A DNA stretch of 42,372 bases from Bdellovibrionaceae bacterium UBA2466 (GTDB lineage: Bacteria; Bdellovibrionota; FAC87; UBA2466). Shown one piece after another: positions 8,610 to 17,539 of this stretch. The notes below the pieces were generated by a model that was not told where the DNA came from, did not search any database, and saw nothing but the letters and a program-made list of their open reading frames with translations. The position numbers and the translations under genes are program-made. The stretch's first letter is position 1. Each line of letters starts with the position of its first letter. The DNA lies in contig DDPO01000112.1 in assembly GCA_002342225.1 (NCBI GenBank), positions 21,061-63,432 on the forward strand, given 5' to 3'.

Positions 8610-9374
8610 ATGAAACTATTCCAGTCTAAAAAGTATATGTTGGTAGTTCTTGGGCTCATATGGGCCAGTGGCTGCTCATCCCCCGAAATTCCTACCCAAA
8701 AACAACCACAGATTCCAGGTGTGCTTGAGGAGGTCAATGAGGGAGCCAAATCGGGAAATTTGACTGATACTCCCGAAAATCCCCTGGTTACTAATGTTTC
8801 AGAAAAGTTAAAAAATTTAGGTTATGAGGCTCTAGGACTTCAATTTGAAAACGATGATACCCTCCTTTTATTAGGCAATGTTTTTGATTCTGCGCTGACT
8901 TATGATCGAAAGATTAAGATTATCTACACTGGTCTAGAAATGTCTTATGATTCCAAGCACCAATCTCTCACTATTGGCGGAACAAAAAATTTGGGAACCA
9001 TTTTAAACTTTATCGATAAAAATATTCCCAAAAAAGAAACTTTCGAGCAATCCGATTCAACGACTGTCCCGGCCGATGTGACTCAGTCCTCTATGGAATC
9101 TGAGCCCCAAATTGAGCCATCCAAAAATAAATCCAAGCCCAAAAAAAAGAAATCACGGAAATCAAAGGCAAAAGCCAAAAGTATAGGTGTGAAACCCACG
9201 AAAAAAAATATGGTTCAACCTAAGAAACCTTCTCCAGTGACTCAACCAACTGTGACAACCGAACCACCAGGACCTTCTTCGGAGCCGATTCCAACCGACA
9301 GTCAACCGTTGATGCCAGAGCCTGAATCGAAACCCGATGAGGCTCCTGAAGTCATTCAGCCCAGCGAGTTGTAG
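8610..9374 (+). CDS. Lys/Pro-rich lipoprotein of unknown function
   Basis: The 254-residue product begins with a lipoprotein signal peptide whose lipobox reads A-S-G-C, giving a lipidated Cys22. Residues 50-145 look folded (alternating hydrophobic strands, including L-L-L-L-G-N-V-F). From about 150 on it becomes very rich in Ser/Lys, with runs such as P-K-K-K-K-S-R-K-S-K, and then in Pro/Glu/Thr. The basic and then acidic proline-rich tail could bind peptidoglycan or another polyanion, but no known domain is recognised. A GGCGAG sequence precedes the ATG. It is divergent from the AMIN-like gene and upstream of the lipase gene. Confidence 0.65.
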   Translation: MKLFQSKKYMLVVLGLIWASGCSSPEIPTQKQPQIPGVLEEVNEGAKSGNLTDTPENPLVTNVSEKLKNLGYEALGLQFENDDTLLLLGNVFDSALTYDRKIKIIYTGLEMSYDSKHQSLTIGGTKNLGTILNFIDKNIPKKETFEQSDSTTVPADVTQSSMESEPQIEPSKNKSKPKKKKSRKSKAKAKSIGVKPTKKNMVQPKKPSPVTQPTVTTEPPGPSSEPIPTDSQPLMPEPESKPDEAPEVIQPSEL

Positions 9375-9425
9375 TTTCTTTTCAATCAACCTGAAGAATC
9401 CTAAAATTTTTGCCGAAATAAATAG

Positions 9426-10238
9426 GTGTCTTGGAAACTTTTAAAAGATCTCATTTATTTTATTCCTGTAGGAATACCCAAAAAGTGGACTGAAATTACA
9501 GAAGTGGATCCTCAAAAACCCACTGTCATATTAGTTTCAGGGTTTGGGGCTTTGCCCTCTTCGCTCCGAATCATGCGAAAAAGACTGAAAAAAGATGGTT
9601 TCAATGTCGTGTTGCAAACTTTGAGTTTCCAGGAGTTTTTTGATTCGATTTCAGGTTTTGTCTGGGTGTCCGAGAAGTTGGCTCGTTTAGTCGATGAGCT
9701 CAGAGAATGTGTTGGGTCAGAGCAAAAAATATTTGTTGTAGCTCATTCGGCAGGAGGACTAGTTGCACGATATTATATCCAAAGCCTGAAAGGATACCAT
9801 CACGTCAATGGATTGGTAACTTTGGCAACGCCCCATCGAGGGGTCTGGGTAGCTTCGTTGGGGTTTTTAACTCATTTAGTGATCAAAGCTAAATGTTTGT
9901 ACGATATTCTCCCCGTCTCTTCGTTTGTAAAGAACTTGAATCGAGCTCAGTTCCCGAGCTCCATGGATTTACTTTCGCTTTACTCTACCGACGATGTGCT
10001 ATGCCCGCCTAAAACAGCTCAGTTACCACCTCAAATTTATCTAAATGATAAAGTTAAGCAAACCCAGTTAGAGCGAATATCGCATATGGAGTTTTTGTTT
10101 AAAAAGCAACCGTACCAATTAGTAAGAGACTGGTTAAATACTCAGCTTGGTGTGAGGAATTTAACCGATGATGTCTTCTCCCCCATCCACTCCCAGCACA
10201 TTGCCAGTCATCCATCTGGCTTCAGGAAGAACAAGTAG
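9426..10238 (+). CDS. EstA/PGAP1-like lipase or acyl-hydrolase (alpha/beta hydrolase)
   Basis: The 270-residue protein starts at a GTG. It has the strand-turn region V-I-L-V-S-G-F-G at 34-41 and the nucleophile elbow A-H-S108-A-G-G followed by L-V-A-R-Y-Y, the pattern of COG1075 triacylglycerol esterases. T-L-A-T-P-H-R-G follows, as in the same family, and a candidate catalytic His lies in I-S-H-M-E near residue 220. No signal peptide is seen, so it is likely cytoplasmic or membrane-associated. The last 26 codons overlap the 3' end of the convergent reductase gene by 78 nt. Confidence 0.75.
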   Translation: MSWKLLKDLIYFIPVGIPKKWTEITEVDPQKPTVILVSGFGALPSSLRIMRKRLKKDGFNVVLQTLSFQEFFDSISGFVWVSEKLARLVDELRECVGSEQKIFVVAHSAGGLVARYYIQSLKGYHHVNGLVTLATPHRGVWVASLGFLTHLVIKAKCLYDILPVSSFVKNLNRAQFPSSMDLLSLYSTDDVLCPPKTAQLPPQIYLNDKVKQTQLERISHMEFLFKKQPYQLVRDWLNTQLGVRNLTDDVFSPIHSQHIASHPSGFRKNK

Positions 10239-10952
10239 AGAGATAATTTCTGCAATGTCATGAGGAGTGGTTAATCGACCTCCCGGATTTCTTTGAAGAG
10301 CACTCTCAATCATTTGCTCGTTTCCAGGAATTTTTCTAAGAGCCGGAGTATCAGTGACTCCTGCACGAATTGCATTGACTGCGATGTTTTGTTTGCCGAG
10401 TTCTAGAGCTAGTTGGCGACAGTGGGACTCTAAAGCTGCTTTAGCTGCTGAGACAGCGCCGTATGTAGGCCACACTCGAGTTCCACCACTCGAAGTCATT
10501 GCAAAAATTCTTGAGCCCTCAGCTAAGAGTTTGTGGGTCAAGAGATCTTGAGTCCAGTACACCAAACTGTGAGCCATTACATCGAGAGTCATTTCCATTT
10601 GCTCTTGTGAAATCTGATCTTTCTCTTCTTTGGCTGTAAAGGGTTTAAGAGTTCCAAAAGCAAGAGAATGAACTAAACAGTGAACTCCGCCGGTAATATT
10701 TTTACTAAGTTCACCTAGGATTTCTTTACGTTTTTCCTTGTCTGCGGCATTGGCGTTGAAAAAAAGAGCTTTAACTCCGAGTTGCCTTATTTTTTGGGTA
10801 ATCTCCTCAACGTGCGGCAGAGTACTTTTGCGGTCTAAGTGAACACCAACAATATTCATTCCAGTTTCGGCAAGTTTTAGAGAGATTGCCTCGCCAAATC
10901 CGCTTGAGGCTCCCAGTACTAGCGCCCATTTTCCTTTTACTGATGTCGTCAC
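10161..10952 (-). CDS. SDR-family enoyl-[acyl-carrier-protein] reductase, FabL/FabI type
   Basis: The 263-residue SDR protein has the nucleotide loop G-A-S-S-G-F-G at 14-20, an active-site segment M-T-S-S-G-G, and a Tyr164-x6-Lys171 pair. Ordinary SDRs have Y-x3-K; the Y-x6-K spacing is the mark of enoyl-ACP reductases FabI and FabL. The W-P-T-Y-G-A-V-S-A-A-K-A-A-L-E context and the V-N-A-I-R-A-G segment fit FabL better than FabI. The enzyme would reduce trans-2-enoyl-ACP in fatty acid elongation. The start is a GTG with GGAGAA 7-8 bases upstream. The gene follows the DUF4340 gene by 20 bp and overlaps the lipase gene tail to tail. Confidence 0.75.
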   Translation of the reverse strand: MTTSVKGKWALVLGASSGFGEAISLKLAETGMNIVGVHLDRKSTLPHVEEITQKIRQLGVKALFFNANAADKEKRKEILGELSKNITGGVHCLVHSLAFGTLKPFTAKEEKDQISQEQMEMTLDVMAHSLVYWTQDLLTHKLLAEGSRIFAMTSSGGTRVWPTYGAVSAAKAALESHCRQLALELGKQNIAVNAIRAGVTDTPALRKIPGNEQMIESALQRNPGGRLTTPHDIAEIISLLVLPEARWMTGNVLGVDGGEDIIG

Positions 10953-10972
10953 GTTTTTCTCCGTTCTTGTAC

Positions 10973-12367
10973 TTACGATTTTTTCGGAAGCTTATCAGCT
11001 TCACCTGGTTTTTGCTCTGTCTTAATAAGTGTCTGTTTAAAAACATTTAATTTATTATAGTCTTCAATGGCTAGTTCAAAAGGATAAGGAACACTCGAGT
11101 TTCTCCCAAGAGCAAGATTTGGGGCAGATTTTATGAGCGACAAGCTTAGTGCCTCTTTTGCGTCTTGTGCAGTGTTTTCAAACAGTAGAATTGTGACACT
11201 TGAGGGGTCAGATGGAATACTTGTTTTTTTTGTCAGATATTTTTTTAGCTGAATATCCTGCAAGTTTGTAAGAAACGAATCAACTCGAGCAGAGTCAATT
11301 TTTGTTTGATCGCCATCCGAAAACTTCCAGTCAGAACCGTCTAATTTCGAAATTTCTACCGAACTACTTCCACGAACCCATCTGATTTTTTTTATCTCAA
11401 ACCGATCAAAACTAGCGATCTGTTTGCTATGATAATGACTTGAGGGCAAATTGATTTTTTCTTCAACGGTTTTATCAACCTCCGAAATAGTGTCTCTGTT
11501 GTCTGTTCTGGCAAATAAACCCTGTTTCGTTTTTCCCAGAGTGAGATGAATGCGTTTTTTGTCTGCTTTTACAAAAGTGATCTTTGCAAAGGGTTTGTTT
11601 AAATTAAATTCAGCAAGGTTGTCAGTTGTCTCAGCTGCTATCTTACTCGCTTTGAGTTCAATCAGCGTATTGAGAGTTTTATTCCATTCGCCTGAGTCTG
11701 CAGGGAGGTTTTCTCTACTGAGAGTCCAATTTTCTTTTAAATTATTCCCCGTTCGGGTCAAAACGAGATTCTCTTTTCCATTTTGAATTTCAACTTCTAG
11801 TATTTCGTTGCGGCTCACAGCGACAACACTCTTGTCTCGAAGCGCAAAAAGATCTTTGTCGATAGCACTTTTTAACGTACGACTGGTTTTAAATACTTCA
11901 TCTGATTGATTCGTTTTAGCGTAAAGACTGTAGGCAACGGGAGTATCATTCCCTATGGCAATTTCCTGACTGGGTGAAGTTGAATCTTTTTTTAGGGAGA
12001 TTGTGACTTGTGGATCTTTGAGCCCGAATACGGAGAGATCAGAGGGTTTTTCATCTACTACGCGTTCTTGCTTAGCGGAGCATACCGATGACAAAAGAGA
12101 AGAAACTACAACACTGTCCGCTTTGGATTGAATCGGGGCCACAATGTACCAATCGGGGCCTGTTTTTTTAATTTCGATGCTGGGTGTTTTGGCACGGCTC
12201 AGCTTAAACTCGGTAACCTCATCAGCAACTAAAGTTACCAGTTTTTTGGTGTTGTCCTCTTTTTCTTTTAATTCTGGCTTATATCTACTTTCATACAGGA
12301 CATACCAACCAACCAAGCCGATGAGGATCCCTAACATTGCCCATGTTGAAGTGAAATTTTTCTTCAT
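10973..12367 (-). CDS. DUF4340-domain membrane-anchored protein
   Basis: From the ATG at 12367 (GGAG at -11 to -8) the product is 464 residues. It has one N-terminal membrane helix (about residues 8-26) and a long periplasmic part made of repeated beta-rich units: E-F-K-L-S-R, W-x-I-x-x-P, A-D-S-x-x-V-x-x-L-L-S, then a second similar module. This repeated I-x-L-x-K-x-G-x-x-W and A-D-x-x-x-V-x-x-L layout is the DUF4340 pattern. These proteins often accompany GldF/GldG-type ABC transporters, but no transporter is adjacent here. The alternative TTG start at 12382 seems less likely. It lies 50 bp downstream of rpoZ. Confidence 0.7.
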   Translation of the reverse strand: MKKNFTSTWAMLGILIGLVGWYVLYESRYKPELKEKEDNTKKLVTLVADEVTEFKLSRAKTPSIEIKKTGPDWYIVAPIQSKADSVVVSSLLSSVCSAKQERVVDEKPSDLSVFGLKDPQVTISLKKDSTSPSQEIAIGNDTPVAYSLYAKTNQSDEVFKTSRTLKSAIDKDLFALRDKSVVAVSRNEILEVEIQNGKENLVLTRTGNNLKENWTLSRENLPADSGEWNKTLNTLIELKASKIAAETTDNLAEFNLNKPFAKITFVKADKKRIHLTLGKTKQGLFARTDNRDTISEVDKTVEEKINLPSSHYHSKQIASFDRFEIKKIRWVRGSSSVEISKLDGSDWKFSDGDQTKIDSARVDSFLTNLQDIQLKKYLTKKTSIPSDPSSVTILLFENTAQDAKEALSLSLIKSAPNLALGRNSSVPYPFELAIEDYNKLNVFKQTLIKTEQKPGEADKLPKKS

Positions 12368-12417
12368 ACCCCACTCCCCCAAAACGTTCGGGTTAATTTA
12401 GATTTTAAAATTAAGTT

Positions 12418-12630
12418 CTATTCAATCATGTCAGATTCGGAATCTGAACCTTTGCTGACATAGCCAGCAGCGATTTCGCGAAGAGCAATGACAGCGGGTT
12501 TGTTTCGTGACCCAGCTACGAGCGGTCTAGAACCTTTAGTCATCTGTTTCACTCTTTTGGCGGCGATATGAATTAATTCGAAACGATTTGCAATTTTCTC
12601 TAAACAATCTTCTACAGTAATGCGTGCCAC
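12418..12630 (-). CDS. rpoZ: RNA polymerase omega subunit
   Basis: The 70-residue product [19 protein letters not shown] aligns with the beginning of E. coli omega, and A-A-K-R-x-x-Q-M and A-V-I-A-L-R-E-I match the two other conserved blocks. Omega assists assembly and stability of RNA polymerase around the beta-prime C-terminus. The start is the GTG at 12630, because an AGGAGG sits 7 bases upstream and homology begins exactly there. A frame open to 12714 would add 28 residues not seen in the family. The acidic tail (SDSESDMIE) replaces the usual end. Confidence 0.92.
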   Translation of the reverse strand: MARITVEDCLEKIANRFELIHIAAKRVKQMTKGSRPLVAGSRNKPAVIALREIAAGYVSKGSDSESDMIE

Positions 12631-12726
12631 GTTTGAGCCTCCTACGAATCTTTTAAAACCTGATATGTTATGGAAATGATTCGGGAAGTCAACCGTAATC
12701 CTAGAATTACTCAATCTTTGGATGGG

Positions 12727-12732
12727 ATTATA
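12727..12732 (-). promoter_or_regulatory. Possible -10 element upstream of rpoZ
   Basis: On the minus strand this reads TATAAT, preceded by TTAA, about 97 bp upstream of the rpoZ GTG and just after the batD stop. The -35 region is poor. It would separate rpoZ transcription from the Bat cluster. Confidence 0.3.
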
Positions 12733-12746
12733 TTAAGATGATGAAT

Positions 12747-14081
12747 TTATTGCGTTTTTAAGAGTGTTTCTTTGAGCCCTTGAACAAAGGAGTTGGAAGT
12801 TAAGTTGGGTTTGGTGGGACTATAGATTTCATCGTACCGAGAAAAAAGACCTTCTATGAGGCTTTGCTGTTGTTCTGATAACGAGTTTTTAGCGGCTACT
12901 AGAAGTTGCTTTTTTGTAGGGTAGGATTGCGGTCTCATATTGAGCGAGTCTTTTTTCTCCTTTAAGAGTTCAGTGAACATAACGGTCGCTAGCTGAATAA
13001 ACTTCACAGAGTCCCCTTCTTGATGAGCCTTTAAAGCACTATTCCAAGTTTCTTGGCGTCGAAATTGAGCAGACTCTCGAATCTGTAATATCTGTTCTTG
13101 CTTAAATCGAAACCAACGAAAAAGGAAGCAGCCCAACAAGACAAAAGCCTGTCCCCACCAGAGAAGCTTAGATTTTTCCAAAGGGGTTGAGGCGCTCCAT
13201 TGGGGTTCGGGTTTGGGCACAGAAAATGTATTCAACTCTCCGCGATTGCGATCATGAGCTGGTAAAAATTTAAGTTCAGGAAGACGGAAGGTGAGATAAG
13301 CTTTTTTTGTGGGATCAAAAAACAGGAATTCCCCAAGTGGGAAGTTCTCAGGTGGACGAGATTTCAATAGAATCGAAAAGTAAAATTGTTTTTCGATAGG
13401 GCCAGAAGCTGACGAGGCCTGTGTTGAGGACCTTTGGGAAACAACCTCTGCATCCTGGGGAAGCTGAATAGGTAGTTCGTTAATCTCTGCAAAGTTTCCT
13501 TTGCCCTGAATCGTAATTCGAATTTCCAAAGGCTCATTGAGTCGATACTCAGCTTCAATTTGGGATTGTAGATTTGTAAACTCGCCGACTGCACCTTTAA
13601 ATTGCAAGTTGCGGAAGGTGTCTGGAATAGGGGGGAGGCTCAGCATTTTCAACTGGGGTCCTTTGGACATCAAAAATTCAGGGGTGCTTTCAGTAGGAGT
13701 CAATCTTTGAAACCCCCCTCGTTTTTTTACGGAAATTTTCATGGGAAGAATTTCGCTGGTGCTTTTATCGATCATGCGATGAACTAGGTAACTTCCGACA
13801 ACAGCTTGTTTCACGACTCCGAAGCGAGTGGGAACTGGAACTAGAGCCATAGCTCCCTGACGGAGAGAAAGGTTTTCACTCCAAAAACCCCTAAATTCTG
13901 GAAATTTGGCAACCTCGACTTCAACTAAATCATCGTCTCCTGTTAAAGTGAATTGGCAGAGTGCTTTATCCCCAACGAACAAAGGTTGGGTGCCGCAATC
14001 CATATTGAGCTCAAGAGCAAAACTGAGTTCAGAGCTCAAAAGATTGAAAATTAAAAAAAATATCGCGTAAATAAAGTGCAT
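12747..14081 (-). CDS. batD: BatD-like membrane protein
   Basis: The 444-residue product has a signal peptide, two or three beta-sandwich (oxygen-tolerance BatD) domains with recurrent L-N-E-P-L-E-I-R-I-T-I-x-G-x-G-N segments, a transmembrane helix near residue 310 and a cytoplasmic C-terminal helical part. BatD is a periplasmic component of Bacteroides aerotolerance-type loci together with MoxR, BatA and BatB. The ATG at 14081 lies two bases after the batB stop; a TTG at 14090 is an alternative start. Position at the end of the moxR-DUF58-batA-batB run supports the name; the molecular role of the complex is not established. Confidence 0.75.
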   Translation of the reverse strand: MHFIYAIFFLIFNLLSSELSFALELNMDCGTQPLFVGDKALCQFTLTGDDDLVEVEVAKFPEFRGFWSENLSLRQGAMALVPVPTRFGVVKQAVVGSYLVHRMIDKSTSEILPMKISVKKRGGFQRLTPTESTPEFLMSKGPQLKMLSLPPIPDTFRNLQFKGAVGEFTNLQSQIEAEYRLNEPLEIRITIQGKGNFAEINELPIQLPQDAEVVSQRSSTQASSASGPIEKQFYFSILLKSRPPENFPLGEFLFFDPTKKAYLTFRLPELKFLPAHDRNRGELNTFSVPKPEPQWSASTPLEKSKLLWWGQAFVLLGCFLFRWFRFKQEQILQIRESAQFRRQETWNSALKAHQEGDSVKFIQLATVMFTELLKEKKDSLNMRPQSYPTKKQLLVAAKNSLSEQQQSLIEGLFSRYDEIYSPTKPNLTSNSFVQGLKETLLKTQ

Positions 14082-14083
14082 AT

Positions 14084-15640
14084 TTACCAAGGTTTTAAGT
14101 TTTGAGATTGATTTTTTTTAGCTTTGTCCTCAGCTAACCGTTTCAAAATCTGTCGTTCTTCTTCGGAAATGTGGTCTAGCACTTTTTTTTTGGTCTGCTC
14201 GCTAAGTCCCTCATCTTTAAATTGTTGAGGACCTTTCGGATCTTGCCCTTGCCCCTCTTGCTCGCCCTTTCCTTCTCCAGACTCTTTGGGCATGGAGGGG
14301 CCCTTTTTTTTCTCCATTTGATCTTTAATTCTTTGGAGCAAAATAAGGTTGTCAGAGATTTTCTGGTTCGTTTCTTTTGCGAGTTTTTGGTCTGGTATTT
14401 GAGTGTCGTGAGATTGTTGATATGCCTGAACCGCTTGTTCCAATTCTCCCAATTTCAAATAAGTGTTTCCCAAGTTAAAAAGGGCCTTTTTTCGTACGGT
14501 AGGGTCAAGACTACTCAGCGTGCTTTTTTCTAACCAAGTTGCCGCTGATTTTAGCTCGCTTTTTTCGTAAGCTGCCACTCCAAGATTATAGAACTCAACA
14601 GCTTGAGTTTCATTGTTGATAGGTTCAGCTCCGTGAAGTTGGCTTGAAAGGATAATGGAAATCCAGAAAATTCTCACAGCGAATTCCCAGCGAGTGCATA
14701 GTAGCTCCCAAAACAGGAGGACAAAACTGAAGAGAAAACAAAAAGGATAAAATTCACGGGTTAGTTTAAATTGAGTTGAGAGTTTTCCAATTGTCAGAGA
14801 TTGCTGAAGTCTCTTGGATAGTTTTGGTATTTCACTAAACTCATCTCTAAAAGAAGCACCTCCTGAAAGATTGGCAATTCGCTGGAGGGTTTCAAAGCTG
14901 GCAGCAGTCACAGCAGTTTTGCCAGTATTGTCCCTTAAGAACGATGTGCCACCAAATCGGTCTTCAATAGGTATGGGAACGGGTATTTTATCTCCAACAC
15001 TTACAGTGAAAACAGGAATTGAAGCTGCTCTGTACATCAAGGGTGCATCGTCGGGCACAGAAACATGGCTTTCTCCATCTGAGATGAGAAGAACCTGGGG
15101 GGTAACCCAATCGCCGCCGCGAGCTTTTGCTATTTGCTCTGTTTTCTTAATTTGCTTTAGTAGATCATTAAGCATCGATCCTAGATCCGTACCTTGGCCT
15201 GTCGCAATGGAAGGTGATATTGAGTTAAGAAGATCTTTTGCGGCCTGAAGATCAGAGGATAACGGCATGAGCAGGTATCCATCGAGGGCGAAGGGGTAGA
15301 GCGCCACTTTAACTTGGCTCAGTTGATCAATGAGTCGTGAAGTGAAATCAACAGCAAACTGCATTCTTGAGGGCATCGCGTCTTTTGCTAACATGCTTTG
15401 GGAAATATCGATTGCGATGTAGAGGTTAGAGTGCTCGGATACTTGCGTTGTTACGGACTCTCCACCCTGAGGCCGCGAAAGGCCCAAAATACAGAAAAGA
15501 AGAGCAAATGAGTTGAGTAATGTTCTTCTCCACAAGAAGCTATCTCGAAGGTTCTTGTGTTTCCAAAGGCACCTTCCCATGTAGAGGGCGATAAAAAGTA
15601 AACCCCAAAAGGCCCAAATATTTTCAAATCTATATTCCAT
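14084..15640 (-). CDS. batB: BatB-BatC fusion: VWA protein with C-terminal TPR domain
   Basis: The 518-residue protein starts with two membrane helices, then a VWA domain whose metal-ion-dependent adhesion site reads D78-x-S80-x-S82, with T-G-Q-G-T-D and S-D-G-E further on. A third helix pair lies near 310-340 (F-L-F-S-F-V-L-L-F-W). It is followed by TPR-like helices at about 345-425 (F-Y-N-L-G-V-A-A-Y, then A-L-F-N-L-G-N-T-Y-L-K-L-G), and a low-complexity Gly/Lys/Gln tail. In other genomes BatB (VWA) and BatC (TPR) are often separate, so this looks like a natural fusion. The start overlaps the batA end by 11 nt. Confidence 0.82.
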   Translation of the reverse strand: MEYRFENIWAFWGLLFIALYMGRCLWKHKNLRDSFLWRRTLLNSFALLFCILGLSRPQGGESVTTQVSEHSNLYIAIDISQSMLAKDAMPSRMQFAVDFTSRLIDQLSQVKVALYPFALDGYLLMPLSSDLQAAKDLLNSISPSIATGQGTDLGSMLNDLLKQIKKTEQIAKARGGDWVTPQVLLISDGESHVSVPDDAPLMYRAASIPVFTVSVGDKIPVPIPIEDRFGGTSFLRDNTGKTAVTAASFETLQRIANLSGGASFRDEFSEIPKLSKRLQQSLTIGKLSTQFKLTREFYPFCFLFSFVLLFWELLCTRWEFAVRIFWISIILSSQLHGAEPINNETQAVEFYNLGVAAYEKSELKSAATWLEKSTLSSLDPTVRKKALFNLGNTYLKLGELEQAVQAYQQSHDTQIPDQKLAKETNQKISDNLILLQRIKDQMEKKKGPSMPKESGEGKGEQEGQGQDPKGPQQFKDEGLSEQTKKKVLDHISEEERQILKRLAEDKAKKNQSQNLKPW

Positions 15641-16637
15641 TGAGTCGCCGTTGTTGAAATCGGGTTTCTTGTAAGAACAATAAAGTGATCAGTAGCAAAC
15701 AAGCTAATATTGCAGGAAATAAGAACGTTTCTTCCTTCTTTGACATAGGAAGTAACTTGATTTTTGTTTTTTCTAGTTGATCAATATCTTGCAAGATTCG
15801 ATTGAGTGCGCCTGTATCGCGAGCCATGTACGATCTTCCGCCCGTAATTGAGGCTATTTGTTTAAGTAACTCTGGATTTAAATATGAGGGGATCTGTGCC
15901 ACAAGTTGAGTCTTTGTGCCACTTGAATCATACGCATAAATCGGCACGAGTACTCGATCATTTTGCCCAATACCGATACTGTAAACTTTAATACCCTCTT
16001 GACGAGCTAGATGAGCTGCGGTGATTGGGTTTATCGCACCGACATTGCTATCTCCATCTGTTAAAAGTATCAATATTCTGGTTTTTGATTCTGAGTTTCT
16101 TAATCTTGCGATACCGTTAGCCATTCCGTTACCAATGGCAGTTCCTTGTTTCAGCTCGCGGAGTTTTACATCTTCCACTTGGGCCAGTAGAAAATCGAAA
16201 TCGCGTGTTAGTGGGCTTTTTAAAATAGACTCCCCTCCGAAAATTACAAGGCCGATTCTGTCATCAGGCCGATGAGAGACGAAGTCTTTTATTACCGACT
16301 TCGCGGCTTGTATTCTTGACGGGATGAGGTCTGTAGCATCCATGCTTTCAGATACATCAAGCACGAATACAATATCGACACCTTGGGTCCATTTTTGTAC
16401 CCAAGACTTAAGAACCATGGGTCTTGCCACACAAAACGCTAGCAGAGCGAATACAACCAGATTCGACAGAAGCATAATTCTAAAAATAAACCGGGTTCGA
16501 CGGTGGTGCTTTTTGAACAGGTCGTGGCTGAAAGTGAATGAGAGCTGTTTTTGATTGCTTGGATTTCGTTTTTTAAAAAGAAAGAAAATTACTGCCATGG
16601 ATGGCATCAAAAATAACCAAAGGTAATTGGGCTCCAT
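15630..16637 (-). CDS. batA: BatA, VWA-domain membrane protein
   Basis: The 335-residue protein has an N-terminal BatA-type membrane segment (M-E-P-N-Y-L-W-L-F-L-M-P), a second helix near 55-70 and a VWA domain with D94-x-S96-x-S98, K-Q-G-T-A-I-G and T-D-G-D completing the metal site. A C-terminal helix follows near residue 310. I chose the ATG at 16637 because it overlaps the upstream stop as TGATG, the usual coupling geometry, and gives the typical BatA start. An ATG at 16649 is also in frame, with no better ribosome-binding site. It is one of two VWA proteins encoded in tandem. Confidence 0.82.
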   Translation of the reverse strand: MEPNYLWLFLMPSMAVIFFLFKKRNPSNQKQLSFTFSHDLFKKHHRRTRFIFRIMLLSNLVVFALLAFCVARPMVLKSWVQKWTQGVDIVFVLDVSESMDATDLIPSRIQAAKSVIKDFVSHRPDDRIGLVIFGGESILKSPLTRDFDFLLAQVEDVKLRELKQGTAIGNGMANGIARLRNSESKTRILILLTDGDSNVGAINPITAAHLARQEGIKVYSIGIGQNDRVLVPIYAYDSSGTKTQLVAQIPSYLNPELLKQIASITGGRSYMARDTGALNRILQDIDQLEKTKIKLLPMSKKEETFLFPAILACLLLITLLFLQETRFQQRRLNGI

Positions 16638-17539
16638 CAATTGCCACATAAGAATAGGTGACTTTCTGTTTCTGAAATGAATTTTGTAATAAGATCCGAT
16701 ATGGCTATCTTCTGGTTTTTTACAGGTTGAAATTTGAACCAGTCTGATTCCTGAAGACAGGGGATTAACTTGTGAATCTCGGAATCAGTCTTGATAGCTT
16801 TTTGCATTTCGCTTGTCGTCCAACATCTTGCAGGCCCGAGTTCAGACTTTTCGCAGAAACCCTTGATCATGTGACTCCAATCATCGACAAGTTGAGGGTT
16901 TGTTGGATCGTCGCGAAGTTTTCTTTTAAGTTCTTCAATTTGTCTTCTTAGCCATTTCAAAGGATCTTCCTTCGGGGGAGGGGGAGCTGGCCTGTGTTGT
17001 AAACGTTTTCTTGGGGAAATCCTTTTGAACCATCTGATGAGAGAGTAAGCCACAGCACCTACAACCAAAAGACTTAGAAAATAGCGAGCCCATTTCAGCC
17101 ATGGAAACGGAACAGTGAGGGTTGAAAAAGACTCTCGTAATTCATTATCTTGTGGTTCTCGGAGAGTTAGAACTTCAAGAAAGCTGGCTTCGGTTGAAAA
17201 GGAGTTGCTCTCAGTTTTAATTTCAATTGGGGGTAACTTTATTTTTTCGGTGTTGTAGCCAGTGATTTCATATTTAAGCTCCAAACAGCAGGAGTTTCTC
17301 TGTGAGCTTTTTTCAAGCACATGAAGAGATGATTGCTCAAAAAGCAATCGGTCGTTGACTTGTACTGAAGCCTCAGTTTCTTCCTTTTCTAAAGGCACAC
17401 TAACGCGAAGAACGGCATGGTTGCCGGGTTGAATTTGTTGAGGCGAGATCGAGTAGGTAAAAGGTTCTTTACCTAACAGCGAGCTGCTTAGAAGCCCCAA
17501 GAGACTTAAAGTGAAGAACCACTCTTTGTAGATAATCAT
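16637..17539 (-). CDS. Bat-cluster membrane protein with DUF4381-like architecture
   Basis: The 300-residue product has a signal peptide (hydrophobic residues 8-22), a beta-rich periplasmic domain of about 115 residues, one transmembrane helix near 150-170 (Y-F-L-S-L-L-V-V-G-A-V-A) and a cytoplasmic helical tail with a P-A-P-P-P-P linker. This order (periplasmic BatD-like sandwich, helix, cytoplasmic helices) and the location between the DUF58 and batA genes are typical of DUF4381/BatD-related accessory proteins. A specific function is not known. Its ATG lies 71 nt inside the 3' end of the DUF58 gene, a long overlap with no strong ribosome-binding site. Confidence 0.6.
   Translation of the reverse strand: MIIYKEWFFTLSLLGLLSSSLLGKEPFTYSISPQQIQPGNHAVLRVSVPLEKEETEASVQVNDRLLFEQSSLHVLEKSSQRNSCCLELKYEITGYNTEKIKLPPIEIKTESNSFSTEASFLEVLTLREPQDNELRESFSTLTVPFPWLKWARYFLSLLVVGAVAYSLIRWFKRISPRKRLQHRPAPPPPKEDPLKWLRRQIEELKRKLRDDPTNPQLVDDWSHMIKGFCEKSELGPARCWTTSEMQKAIKTDSEIHKLIPCLQESDWFKFQPVKNQKIAISDLITKFISETESHLFLCGN

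Noticed and set aside
12631..12714. 28-residue N-terminal extension of RpoZ
   Set aside because: Omega homology starts at the GTG at 12630, which has a perfectly spaced AGGAGG; the extension is unrelated to the family.
14814..15248. 144-codon plus-strand frame antisense to batB
   Set aside because: Lies wholly inside the VWA domain coding sequence of the batB/C fusion and shows no domain.
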